Shown here piece by piece: positions 1 to 8,044 of a stretch of DNA of 64,000 nt. Source of the stretch: a virus. Position numbers and translations under genes: made by a program. The notes below the pieces were generated by a model. The model did not search any database. It had not been told where the DNA came from and saw nothing but the letters and a program-made list of their open reading frames with translations. Each line of letters opens with the position of its first letter. The first letter of the stretch is position 1. The stretch is from the IMG/VR virus record IMGVR_UViG_3300042868_006787, positions 1-64,000 of that record. The stretch is one strand, 5' to 3'.

Positions 1-1615
1 TAACAGTATCAGTATATTGACTTACAGGTCCAGACCAGTTAGCAACTCTAACAGTATAGGTAGCGCCTTCTGTCAAACCACTTAACTGAATAGATGCAGG
101 AGCACCATCTGTATTATATGTTCCACCTTCGTATGGATTTTCTGCATCTGGATCATCTGTTACTACTTGATAAAACCAAGTGTTTGCTGTATATCCTTCA
201 GGTAGGGATGGTGTAACAGTTGCGGTAGTTCCTGCAACAATTGGAGTTGAAATTATTGGGGCAGGGGTTGGAATGTTGTTATTAATTGCAGTAACTAGTT
301 GACTTGATTTAGTATTTAATGTTGACTCAAGAGATGTCTTTGTTGATACCGCTGAGTTTACCGTATTGGTTAAAGATGTAGTATTGATTGCATTTATATT
401 AGAAGTATTTGTTGTATTTTGTGCAACAACTGGGGTAAGGCTTGAGTTTAATTGTGCAATCGTTGCATTTGCTGCGTCAACCGATGCCTGAACTGTTTCT
501 GTGTTTAAATCTACATATGGAGTGAATGCTGCACCTTGACTTATTTGTCCAGCAAAACCTGCTCCAACATTAGTATCTGTAATTGGAATAAGTGCACCGT
601 TGGTTGTTTCTCTATAATTAAACCTTGCTTGATCTGGTATTGGTCCATTAGCAGTTACACTTGCTATCCATGCACCGTCATTTGGATTTACATCAGCATT
701 AAATCTTACTTGAACCATTTGCGTAGAGGCATCTTGTTGTGGGTATGGACGAAGGTCCCAAGCAATATCTAAACTTGTACCAGTTGTTGCATAGGTAATA
801 CCTGTTCCTGTGCTCCAGGTTGTCCAGTCCCATCCCGCTATAGATACGGATGGGGCACTTGGAGTTGTATGGTATACGCCACCCTCATTTACACCAAATG
901 TTATCGTTGCATTAGACCCAACATAAACGTTATTATAAACAGTTCCGCCCATTTGCATTCCGAACGGAAGATTCATTTGAACCCCAGCATCATCTACTCC
1001 AGCCAAAACATTTGTGCTAGTTCCAATAGTGGCTTGTAAATTGTTGACTGCTGTTTGGGCAGCATCAATAGCAAGGTTTGCTTGAGTTAATTCGGTTTGA
1101 GCAGTTGCCTGTGCTGTAGAGGCTTCTGTTTTTGCAGTGACTACTTCAGATATTGCTGTCTGAGCCTCTGTTATTTGTGTTGTTATATTATTTATGGCGG
1201 TAGTTGCAACAGTTACTGTAGCCTTTGCATCTTGAACTACCTGAGAACTTTGATCTATTGGGGTAACAGATAAGTCAACACCGCTAATAGTATTAATAGC
1301 GACTTGAACATTATTTATTTCTGTGTTAGCCAAAGATATTTTTGATGCCACCTCAGCCGTGACCCCTTGGGCTTGGGAATATTCGGTTTGTGCTTGTGTT
1401 ACCTCTACTAGAGCATTGTTCGTGGCTGTAATAGCCTGTTGAACCTCTGTAGTAGCCGTCTCAAGGGCTGTGTTAACTGCCTGTTGAGCAGGGCTAACAA
1501 TAACCTGCTCTTGATTATCTGCAGCATAAGCCTCGTTGGGTGCCAAAAAAGCAAAAACGGTTATGCATAAGGCAGAACCGAATATAATAAAAATTTTACG
1601 CTTTATATTATTCAA
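1..1615 (-). CDS. Secreted coiled-coil / Fn3-like protein, 3' end cut by window edge
   Basis: The frame is open from a TTG at 1615 to the left edge (538 codons). TTG is chosen because GGAG lies 10 bases upstream (1626-1629) and a signal peptide follows at once: a Lys/Arg start, a hydrophobic run to about residue 30, and an AYA-type cleavage site. Then come a long Ala/Thr/Gln-rich helical or coiled-coil stretch (about residues 40-200), a beta-rich region with an SIAGWDWTTW segment, a second helical stretch, and a fibronectin-III-like domain ending YTVRVANWSGPVSQYTDTV. It is last in the minus-strand order, after another secreted protein. A surface or virion-associated role is inferred. Its open end is in frame with the Hint segment at the right edge if the window is circular. 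Confidence 0.8.
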   Translation of the reverse strand, partial: MNNIKRKIFIIFGSALCITVFAFLAPNEAYAADNQEQVIVSPAQQAVNTALETATTEVQQAITATNNALVEVTQAQTEYSQAQGVTAEVASKISLANTEINNVQVAINTISGVDLSVTPIDQSSQVVQDAKATVTVATTAINNITTQITEAQTAISEVVTAKTEASTAQATAQTELTQANLAIDAAQTAVNNLQATIGTSTNVLAGVDDAGVQMNLPFGMQMGGTVYNNVYVGSNATITFGVNEGGVYHTTPSAPSVSIAGWDWTTWSTGTGITYATTGTSLDIAWDLRPYPQQDASTQMVQVRFNADVNPNDGAWIASVTANGPIPDQARFNYRETTNGALIPITDTNVGAGFAGQISQGAAFTPYVDLNTETVQASVDAANATIAQLNSSLTPVVAQNTTNTSNINAINTTSLTNTVNSAVSTKTSLESTLNTKSSQLVTAINNNIPTPAPIISTPIVAGTTATVTPSLPEGYTANTWFYQVVTDDPDAENPYEGGTYNTDGAPASIQLSGLTEGATYTVRVANWSGPVSQYTDTV

Positions 1616-1649
1616 TTGGGTGGGTCTCCAATGTATCTCTACATTGCCA

Positions 1650-1658
1650 ATTATATCA
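1650..1658 (-). promoter_or_regulatory. Extended -10 promoter for the leftmost secreted gene
   Basis: The minus strand reads TGATATAAT, 34 bases before the TTG start at 1615, leaving room for a leader with a GGAG ribosome site. It matches the extended -10 pattern found elsewhere in the window and lies after the terminator of the preceding gene. Confidence 0.6.
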
Positions 1659-1689
1659 TTTATTAATTAATTAATGATAACAAACAATA

Positions 1690-1720
1690 AAAAAAAGGGC
1701 TAGCGTTTGGCTAACCCTTT
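1690..1720 (-). terminator. Rho-independent terminator after the 335-residue secreted gene
   Basis: On the minus strand AAGGGTTAGC and GCTAGCCCTT pair with one mismatch around a short loop, followed by a run of eight T. It lies about a dozen bases past the stop at 1732, separating this gene from the next promoter. Confidence 0.8.
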
Positions 1721-1731
1721 AATTTATTTAA

Positions 1732-2739
1732 TTACTTAATCCAATTTACCTTTAACTTAGGGAACTTTGCATTCCACTTTTTAGCCAAAGCATTGAATTT
1801 TGCTTTTAGATCTGCAATAGTGTTCTTTAAAGTTTCGTTTTCTGCCTTTAAAGTTGCTGTTGCTGAATCTGATGCTACCTTATCGGCTGCACGTCCAGCA
1901 CGTTCTGCTGCAAGTGCTGAGTTAGCAATTGCTAATTCTGCATTCTTTGCTGCTAGTTCTGACAGAACATCACGTACTACAATTGTAGCGCTTACAGAAC
2001 CGACTGGTGTTGCTAAGCCTGTTACGGCTGTTGCTACTGTTGCATACGCAACTACTGTTACTGAACCAGTTGCAGGAATTGTTACTGTCTGCTCTTTTGT
2101 TCCTACAGTTGCAGTTGCTGTGTCAGTTGTTAATGCTGTTGCTAATGCTGATCCAGAACTTGAAACCAAAGTATTAATTGTGGCTCCACCTTTTAGATTT
2201 CCGAATACATCGTATCCAGATACCTTAAGAACTTGTGATGTACCTGCTGCTGCTGAGGCAGGAGCGGTTAGTGTAATTGAGTTCAGTGCACCTGCGGTAC
2301 CTTGAACATAATAAACTGTTGTAGTTCCAGCACGAGTAATAGAAACTGATCCTACTGCTGTACTTTTAGTATATACATAAAAGTCTGCTGATGTTCCAGT
2401 TCCTGTTGCAATCGAAAGTGTTGATGTTCCGTTTGACGCAGTTACTACTGCTGTTCCAGTAAGTGCAGGAACAATTGTTGCATTAACTGCAACTGCTGTT
2501 ACTACTGTGCCTGTATCTACTGCTGTTACAGCAATTTTCAATGCATCCGCTGCATCAATACTGTTATCTGCTGGCACTGGTAGTGATACAGGAGTTGTTA
2601 CTACTGTTCCACCTGTTGCTGCAGTTCCCGCCACCGTTAGTGTGACAGTTCCAGCGTTTGCTTGCGCTGCTGGCGTTACGAGCATTGTGCTAGTCAGGGC
2701 TGCAGCGATGATTAGCGATACTTTCTTGATATTTTTCAT
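1732..2739 (-). CDS. Secreted Ala/Thr/Val-rich surface-like protein
   Basis: This 335-residue protein starts with a textbook signal peptide: KNIKK, a hydrophobic core to about residue 22, and a cleavage region at AAQANA. The body (about 30-255) is Val/Thr/Ala-rich and beta-like, resembling repeated Ig-type bacterial surface domains. The end (about 258-335) is a Glu/Ala/Lys coiled coil running into a basic tail, LAKKWNAKFPKLKVNWIK. AGGAG precedes the ATG. Such architecture is known from bacterial cell-surface proteins and is odd in a phage. It follows the large terminase and has its own terminator. A decoy, receptor-blocking or surface-modifying role is possible; none is shown. Confidence 0.85.
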   Translation of the reverse strand: MKNIKKVSLIIAAALTSTMLVTPAAQANAGTVTLTVAGTAATGGTVVTTPVSLPVPADNSIDAADALKIAVTAVDTGTVVTAVAVNATIVPALTGTAVVTASNGTSTLSIATGTGTSADFYVYTKSTAVGSVSITRAGTTTVYYVQGTAGALNSITLTAPASAAAGTSQVLKVSGYDVFGNLKGGATINTLVSSSGSALATALTTDTATATVGTKEQTVTIPATGSVTVVAYATVATAVTGLATPVGSVSATIVVRDVLSELAAKNAELAIANSALAAERAGRAADKVASDSATATLKAENETLKNTIADLKAKFNALAKKWNAKFPKLKVNWIK

Positions 2740-2755
2740 TTTTCTCCTATTTCTT

Positions 2756-2761
2756 ATTATA
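2756..2761 (-). promoter_or_regulatory. Possible -10 box (TATAAT) for the 335-residue secreted gene
   Basis: TATAAT on the minus strand overlaps the end of the large terminase gene, 16 bases before the ATG at 2739, with AGGAG between. It lacks the TGN extension of most other sites here, so it is less certain. Confidence 0.4.
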
Positions 2762-4538
2762 ATAAGTTAAATCTATCTAGATAATCTTTTACATCATCAG
2801 GGATAGGTTTATATTGTATCACGTTCTCAGGTAGGTCGTCAACTTGCCTTGGCCTATCTTTGAATGTGTGAACCTCTATTTCTTGATTTACATTTTTAGG
2901 CGTAAAACTTATGGCACCAAATACTGCACCACAAACTGCGTCTGCTAAGTCTTTAGATTTTTTACGTGGGTGATCTACCTTCTTATCATTAATAATCTTA
3001 AGTTCTCCCATTTCTTCTAACAAAAGGGGGATTAAGGGCATAGCAACTCTCTCTTCATAAATCAACATAGCAAAATCTTCATAATGTTTCTTAGCAACAG
3101 AAACAGTATCAGTTCTAATACCAACAGACTTTAGTTCTTGTTGAATATCAAAAGATTGCCATCTATCGAATGTAACCATTCCAATATTAAACCCTTGCCT
3201 TCTAAGATTAATAATCCAATTTTTTACATCGCTAAGATTAACTGGGCCCTCAACTTTTGGTTCCCACCAGGCAACAGCGTCAACAATAACAACTGGAGAA
3301 ATTTGTTCATAGTCTTTTAAAACTTGAACATTTACCCATTTATCAACATGGGCGATTGCTACAGCACACTTGTCATGTTTTTGTGCAAGGTCAGCATGAA
3401 TGTAATAAGTCTTTTCTGGATCTGGTTTAAAAGAAGAATCAAACCTCTTATTATTATCTATTGGATTTCTTAAAGACATACATTTTTCTAGTTTATCTCT
3501 TTGTTTAAAAAAGGCATCAGATGAATACGTTGGCTTACATGCAAAACGCATTAAGGCATCTCCAGGATCTGTAAAAAATGATAACTTAAAGTCTTCAATT
3601 TTTCTTGTTGGATTTACTTCCCATGTTGGTCTTTTAATTGCTAAAACTCCCGGAAATTTATATGATTTAATGTGGTCTTCTTCCCAATTTATTTCAAAAG
3701 TGTTGTCTGGATTATCTTCTGGTAATGCTGGATTAATTATAAACGTATGTTTTTTTTCAAGAATTTCTTTTTCTGCAATTACATCTTCATATCTTTTAGA
3801 AATAAAGTCTCCAACATATCTTGGAAAAGATAGAAGTGCAACTTTTCCTAAATCTGGAAAACGAGAATCTACCGATCCACGAAATGCTTTATAAATATTT
3901 TCTGCAGTTTTCCCCTGCTCATTTGCGGTTCCAACTTCTGATGCAAAACCAGAAATTTCATCAAGGACGGCAAGTATTAGGTTTAAACCTTCATGAGATT
4001 CTCTTTCTGAGTGCCCAGAGTAAACAGTTATTGCCTTATTAAACTCTATGCTGTCCGCTTTAGCATAAAACTTTCCAGCAAACCATGGGGAAGATTCTAT
4101 TTTTGTTTTAAAACCTTTAAAGAAAACGTTTTTTGCTTGTTGGGCATTTATGGCAACGTTAATTAAATCTATGGCGTCTCCACTTGGTTTGCCAAAATAT
4201 TTTGCTGGATCTTTAAGACATAAAAGTTTATATACTAAGTATGCACATCCTACCGTAGATGTAAAATCTTTTCCGCTACCCTTGCCAAGTTGTAGAATGA
4301 TTTCATTTTTTGTATATTTATCATAATATGCGCTTCCATCATTTGTTCCCATTAAATTTTCAAGATCTTTTTTATAATAAATTTGACTCATTGCTTCGAC
4401 AATATTATATTGTATTTCTGATAGTGGGGGCTGACCAAGATAATTTGACGACTCAACAAATGTTTTTACGTCTACTGGGTTTTCTTCAAAGATATTGTCT
4501 TTTAATACTTCAAGAAAATCATTGAATGTCGTGGACAA
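2757..4538 (-). CDS. terL: Terminase large subunit
   Basis: This is the 593-residue packaging motor and nuclease that cuts concatemeric DNA and pumps it into the prohead. The ATPase half shows a Walker A GKGSGKD (about 85-91) and Walker B ILAVLDE (about 188-194). The C-terminal RNase-H-like nuclease shows acidic positions in YIHADLAQKHDK, VTFDRW and SKDLADAV. The start is a TTG at 4538: GAGGTG lies 7 bases upstream and no ATG fits. It overlaps the small-subunit gene by 20 bases, so translation is probably coupled. Length is normal for the family. Confidence 0.95.
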   Translation of the reverse strand: MSTTFNDFLEVLKDNIFEENPVDVKTFVESSNYLGQPPLSEIQYNIVEAMSQIYYKKDLENLMGTNDGSAYYDKYTKNEIILQLGKGSGKDFTSTVGCAYLVYKLLCLKDPAKYFGKPSGDAIDLINVAINAQQAKNVFFKGFKTKIESSPWFAGKFYAKADSIEFNKAITVYSGHSERESHEGLNLILAVLDEISGFASEVGTANEQGKTAENIYKAFRGSVDSRFPDLGKVALLSFPRYVGDFISKRYEDVIAEKEILEKKHTFIINPALPEDNPDNTFEINWEEDHIKSYKFPGVLAIKRPTWEVNPTRKIEDFKLSFFTDPGDALMRFACKPTYSSDAFFKQRDKLEKCMSLRNPIDNNKRFDSSFKPDPEKTYYIHADLAQKHDKCAVAIAHVDKWVNVQVLKDYEQISPVVIVDAVAWWEPKVEGPVNLSDVKNWIINLRRQGFNIGMVTFDRWQSFDIQQELKSVGIRTDTVSVAKKHYEDFAMLIYEERVAMPLIPLLLEEMGELKIINDKKVDHPRKKSKDLADAVCGAVFGAISFTPKNVNQEIEVHTFKDRPRQVDDLPENVIQYKPIPDDVKDYLDRFNLL

Positions 4539-5058
4539 TCGTAATCACCTCATTTTCTTTGGCAATATCAGATAGTCTTCTCATTACCTTATCTCTTATT
4601 TCTGGGTGTTCGGCTGCTATATCTCTTAATATTTCAACAAGGATTTCCTGTCTTTTTTCTATTTCAACCATCTCTTCAGCCAATTCTTTATTTTCTAGCA
4701 GGCCTGCCTTTTGTAACATTTCAATTCTAGACTTTTCAATATCTACAACAAGTTTAATTGCTTGAGTTTTTGCTGAAAGATTATTTGTTAAACTAGCCTC
4801 ATCAATAACTTCATATGCCTTTGTAATTAATTTACCATAATGAGCATCCATTGATGCCATTGCTTCTTTTGCACGGGCACGAATAGCATCATTAGCAGAA
4901 GCCATAACTTTCCATTCATTAATTAAAGTAACAACACGGGTTCTTGGAATATCTAACTCTTTGGATATTTTTGTTGGATCACTACCTTTTAGGTATTCTT
5001 CAACTACTTGATTAACTTGATCCAAATGTTTTATTATTTCTTGTTCTTGTGACATCAT
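4519..5058 (-). CDS. terS: Terminase small subunit
   Basis: This 179-residue protein has an N-terminal helix-turn-helix (about 25-50: DPTKISKELDIPRTRVVTLI) followed by long charged helices to the end. That is the usual layout of a small terminase: DNA recognition, then oligomerisation and contact with the large subunit. The assignment rests on this architecture and on its place directly upstream of, and overlapping, terL. It starts in an ATGA overlap with the preceding hydrolase-like gene, with a second ATG right after. Confidence 0.85.
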   Translation of the reverse strand: MMSQEQEIIKHLDQVNQVVEEYLKGSDPTKISKELDIPRTRVVTLINEWKVMASANDAIRARAKEAMASMDAHYGKLITKAYEVIDEASLTNNLSAKTQAIKLVVDIEKSRIEMLQKAGLLENKELAEEMVEIEKRQEILVEILRDIAAEHPEIRDKVMRRLSDIAKENEVITIVHDIQ

Positions 5059-5888
5059 TTATTTTGTCCTTTAGCGTACATTTCGTGACAAAAATTTGCC
5101 CAATACTCGTGATATGCTTCTCCAAAATGATCCCCGTCTCTGGCGGATAAAGAAAATTGGTTGTCAGGGTTTTTTATACAAAATTCTGCTAAAGTTCTGA
5201 TAAAATCCCTTCTGTCTATCTGAGCAAAATTGTCAAGTTCCATTGATGCAAACATAGTATTGTATGAAAAGTAAAACAAGTTAACATTGTTTGATTTGCA
5301 AAACATTTCTAAAAACATTAAATAATGAAATGAATGAATTTGAATAATATCGGAAAATTCATCTCTTCCTTTATCGTCATACACAGCGTGATGAATTTTT
5401 TTATCATGTATTTTTTTAGAATCTTTTGAATAAAGAGCATACCTTCGTTGTACATTTGGCAAACAAATAAAAATTGATTCTGGCTTGCCGTAGTTATTAA
5501 TATATTTAAAAATATTAGCAACAATATCACAAATACCAGTGCCTGGCAACGCTAAATTAAAAAATCCAGAAAGATGAACTTCTTTATTTATTTTATTATA
5601 TAGTTTTTTAGCCCAAGTTTCGTTTTCTAAAAGTCCCAAACCATACGTAACCGAGCATCCAGAAAATAATATATGTTTTTCTTCATGATTTTTTTTAAAC
5701 TCGTCAGACCTAAATCCATCACTATTGAGTTTTAAATCTGGAGTGATAGGGTTTGGCTGGTAATAAGAAAATCCGGTCAACCCTTTTCCAAGTAAATTTA
5801 AGACTGGCTCACCAATGTGTAAGACATCGGGATTTGAGTAGCCATCAAAATTATTGTTTTCAAGTTTTGTTTCAAAATCATTAATCAT
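5055..5888 (-). CDS. SGNH/GDSL-like hydrolase protein
   Basis: This 277-residue protein shows the order of SGNH-hydrolase blocks: ILFSGCSVTYGLG (about 91-103) where the family has GDS(L), a Gly/Asn-containing FNLALPGTGICD (block II-like), and a C-terminal DGDHFGEAYHEYW that can supply the Asp-His pair. The nucleophile block reads GCS rather than GDS, so activity is uncertain, although Ser is kept. Known family members remove acyl groups from sugars and lipids; a glycan target would fit the rest of this phage. It shares ATGATTAA with the gene before and ATGA with terS. Confidence 0.6.
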   Translation of the reverse strand: MINDFETKLENNNFDGYSNPDVLHIGEPVLNLLGKGLTGFSYYQPNPITPDLKLNSDGFRSDEFKKNHEEKHILFSGCSVTYGLGLLENETWAKKLYNKINKEVHLSGFFNLALPGTGICDIVANIFKYINNYGKPESIFICLPNVQRRYALYSKDSKKIHDKKIHHAVYDDKGRDEFSDIIQIHSFHYLMFLEMFCKSNNVNLFYFSYNTMFASMELDNFAQIDRRDFIRTLAEFCIKNPDNQFSLSARDGDHFGEAYHEYWANFCHEMYAKGQNK

Positions 5889-6213
5889 TTTTTTCTTTTG
5901 CCACCTTTAATAAAATCAAATATCCAATTAAATCATCAATATCGTTATCTCCAACCATCTCCGTACCCTTCATCAAGCGACTTAACTTGTCGTCTATTCT
6001 TACATGAAGTTGTTCTATTGAGTTGGCCTTGCTAAAAATTCTTACTGGATCTAAAGCAGAATTTCCATAAGATATATTTTTTTCAATTAACATTTGGGCT
6101 ATTCCCATACAGTTCATTAAAATATCATTTCCAGATGGAGCGGATAGTGAATGCAAGTATAAGTCATTATAAACAAAATGGTCAACATCTTGATAGACTG
6201 GAACTGGTTTCAT
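5881..6213 (-). CDS. Small all-alpha protein, possibly DUF1599/NTP-pyrophosphatase-like
   Basis: This 110-residue, mainly helical protein contains EKNISYGNSALDP, VRIDDKLSRL and DNDIDDLIGYLILLKVA. Those segments resemble the DUF1599 (nucleotide-modification-associated) and MazG-like all-alpha families, where acidic residues on two helices bind Mg-nucleotide. The similarity is recognised by eye only. It overlaps neighbours on both sides (ATGA with the HTH gene, 8 bases with the SGNH gene), so it is part of one translated string with the terminase genes. Confidence 0.5.
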   Translation of the reverse strand: MKPVPVYQDVDHFVYNDLYLHSLSAPSGNDILMNCMGIAQMLIEKNISYGNSALDPVRIFSKANSIEQLHVRIDDKLSRLMKGTEMVGDNDIDDLIGYLILLKVAKEKND

Positions 6214-6365
6214 CTTTTAGATCTCCTTAATCCAAACTTGGCAAGATATACGTAAATGGTTTCTACGCTAGCCCCGCACTCTTTTGCAATTTCTTGTGGA
6301 GACTTTTTATCCATAACGTATCGTTTACGAAGCCAAGTCTCACTTGTATATAGTTTAGCAGGCAT
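6210..6365 (-). CDS. Small helix-turn-helix protein
   Basis: This 51-residue protein is almost all one helix-turn-helix: SPQEIAKECGASVETIYVYLAKFGLRR, with a basic C-terminus. The start is placed at the ATG at 6365 (MPAKLYTS), 4 bases after the previous stop. An in-frame ATG at 6401 would overlap the preceding gene by 32 bases and add residues that do not belong to the fold. It may be a DNA-binding regulator or a stray DNA-recognition module. It overlaps the next gene by ATGA. Confidence 0.65.
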   Translation of the reverse strand: MPAKLYTSETWLRKRYVMDKKSPQEIAKECGASVETIYVYLAKFGLRRSKR

Positions 6366-6369
6366 CAGA

Positions 6370-7014
6370 TTATTTGTCAACTTCTGCTTCAGAAATGTCA
6401 TAGTTAAACCTATGAGAATCTTCCAAAGTCCATTTATCTTGGTTTTCTACATCCCACTTATAATCATTAATTATTCTATCAATAACATAGTCCTTTTTTA
6501 AAGTAAAGGAAGGTTCATAAATACGAACCCTATTGTTAGGCTGAATAGCAAAGTTACCGTCATCTCTTTGTATAACATGGCCACATTTATGTTCCGCTGG
6601 ATTTTCTGAATAACCATCATCTAAAACATTAGAATCTGGGTTGTGCCAGTCAAGCGTGAACAAATATGTTCCTTTGTTTGTAGTTTTTGTTCTGTCAATA
6701 TATGACATTCTAAGATTTGTAAGGTTTTCAAATTTAGTCACAGATATGTGATGGCTAAAGGCATTCCATAAAACTAAATTATGTAAGTCTACTTCAGGAA
6801 CTCCAGGCTTTGTACAAAATGCACTAATTGGCAATCTCCACCACAGCCCACCGTCTTCCATCATTATGTGAAATAAAGGACTTCTGTTTTTTATACTAGC
6901 AACACCAAATATAACACATGGAAAATATTTGTCATGACTATCTAATTGATTCCTTAAATAGTTTCCACGAACATAGCATTCTATGGGTGGGATGTTTGCA
7001 TTTAACTCTGGCAT
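6370..7014 (-). CDS. Hypothetical protein, 214 residues
   Basis: I do not recognise this protein. It is soluble, mixed alpha/beta, rich in aromatic residues (LWWRLPISAF, LDWHNPDS) and has scattered His/Cys (HKCGHVIQRDDGNF, ending in an Asn/Arg-rich RVRIYEP). No membrane segment or signal peptide is seen. It starts with a TAATG overlap on the 57-residue gene. It sits between the recombination nucleases and the terminase genes, so a DNA-metabolism role is possible but unsupported. Confidence 0.7.
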   Translation of the reverse strand: MPELNANIPPIECYVRGNYLRNQLDSHDKYFPCVIFGVASIKNRSPLFHIMMEDGGLWWRLPISAFCTKPGVPEVDLHNLVLWNAFSHHISVTKFENLTNLRMSYIDRTKTTNKGTYLFTLDWHNPDSNVLDDGYSENPAEHKCGHVIQRDDGNFAIQPNNRVRIYEPSFTLKKDYVIDRIINDYKWDVENQDKWTLEDSHRFNYDISEAEVDK

Positions 7015-7187
7015 TATTTTTTATTCCTTTTTATAGTAGTAAGTTTATCCCAATACCCGCCAGGATTTCCCTGATAAGTTTGTCCAGTTTCACGATCTAT
7101 CAATAACCATTTTTCTGGAGACAAAGTCTTCACAACTAAAGAGACTTCATTTTCTTCTTCTTTAAAAACAAAACTATCTCTGTTCAT
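7014..7187 (-). CDS. Small hypothetical protein, 57 residues
   Basis: A short beta-type protein (MNRDSFVFKEEENEVSLVVK ... IDRETGQTYQGNPGGYWDKL). The start is set at the ATG at 7187, which overlaps the RuvC-like gene by 14 bases and has GGGA a few bases upstream. A longer in-frame start at 7253 would lie deep inside that gene and add residues read out of its frame. The partner and role are unknown. Confidence 0.6.
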   Translation of the reverse strand: MNRDSFVFKEEENEVSLVVKTLSPEKWLLIDRETGQTYQGNPGGYWDKLTTIKRNKK

Positions 7188-7770
7188 AAGTTCCCATCGC
7201 TTTGTTCCAATTGTTGATAGCCCAATGGCCAATGCCACAAGCATCGGCAACATCGTTATCTGTTATTGTTTTATCATACTGCATATTAACAAACCTAATT
7301 GTTTTTTCTTTTCTAACTTCTCTTTCTTGAGTTTTATACCAAGACTCTGATTTATTAGGAATTTCTTTTCTCATTGATATTTTTTCTTCTTTACTAAATC
7401 TTTTATTTCCAATATAGTTTTGCCAGGTAATAGGAGAAACAGATCCCATATCTTTTACTCCACAAGACCACATCGCAGCAAGAACTCCGCCTTGTACTAA
7501 TGCTAAATCTGATACTGTTTTAGGGCTATTCATGAAAACTGTGTGTTCGATTACTACCGCATCAATTTTATATAAATCAAATAGTGCTTTTGTTTTTGCA
7601 TAAGCGTCTCCTATTTTTTTATACACTGTGCTGCCAGTAAAATTTAATTTGCCAAAATATTTTATCTCTTTGTTATTAAAAACTGCAAACGCAATGTTGT
7701 TAGTGCTAGCATCAATAGCACAAATATTTTCAGGTATGACATTGTTAATACTAAGTATCTTTGCTATCAC
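7174..7770 (-). CDS. RuvC-like Holliday junction resolvase
   Basis: A 198-residue RNase-H-fold nuclease. The three acidic motif regions of the RuvC family are present: CAIDASTNNIAFAVF near residue 20, AVVIEHTVF near 75, and DNDVADACGIGHWA near 173-176. The GTG at 7770 is chosen because AAGGA lies 6 bases upstream; a TTG at 7776 would touch that site. It probably resolves four-way junctions formed in replication, recombination and packaging. It sits among other recombination genes and overlaps the zinc-finger gene before it by 20 bases. Confidence 0.85.
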   Translation of the reverse strand: MIAKILSINNVIPENICAIDASTNNIAFAVFNNKEIKYFGKLNFTGSTVYKKIGDAYAKTKALFDLYKIDAVVIEHTVFMNSPKTVSDLALVQGGVLAAMWSCGVKDMGSVSPITWQNYIGNKRFSKEEKISMRKEIPNKSESWYKTQEREVRKEKTIRFVNMQYDKTITDNDVADACGIGHWAINNWNKAMGTYEQR

Positions 7771-8044
7771 GAACAATCCTTTTTATTTTTTTTAAAACTC
7801 TAAAAACGTCTTTATTGTTAATCCTGCAAGTATTACATAGACTGTCATCATTATAAATAGACAAAGTTATGCCACAACCTCCTGAGCATTTTCTTGTTTT
7901 GTTTTTTCTTTTTTGTCTTTTTGCAACAGAATATCTTGCTACAATTTTTTCTTTTGTGGCAAGGTCTCTACAATCAGCGCTGCAGTAAATTTGATAAGTT
8001 ACTTTAGCCTTAAAGTCTTGGTTGCACCAACTACACTGCTTCAC
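7751..8044 (-). CDS. Double zinc-finger protein
   Basis: This 97-residue basic protein has two four-cysteine clusters: CSWCNQDFKA...YCSADCRD (about 4-26) and CSGGCGITLS...LCNTC (about 53-73), followed by a lysine/arginine-rich helix. The first looks like the short zinc finger often found next to endonucleases; DNA binding is likely. It starts at GTG 8044 with AAGGA 5 bases upstream, overlapping the 3' end of the Cas4/RecB-like gene by 14 bases. It may act with that nuclease or with the RuvC-like enzyme downstream. Confidence 0.75.
   Translation of the reverse strand: MKQCSWCNQDFKAKVTYQIYCSADCRDLATKEKIVARYSVAKRQKRKNKTRKCSGGCGITLSIYNDDSLCNTCRINNKDVFRVLKKIKRIVRDSKDT

Noticed and set aside
536-772. 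Plus-strand open frame of 78 residues near the left end
   Set aside because: It lies opposite the secreted coiled-coil/Fn3 gene, is rich in Cys/Ile/Trp with no domain, and has no start signals.
1793-2305. Long plus-strand open frame (170 residues) opposite the secreted protein gene
   Set aside because: It is the reverse reading of an Ala/Thr/Val-rich gene, whose codons rarely give stops on the other strand; no ribosome site or promoter belongs to it.
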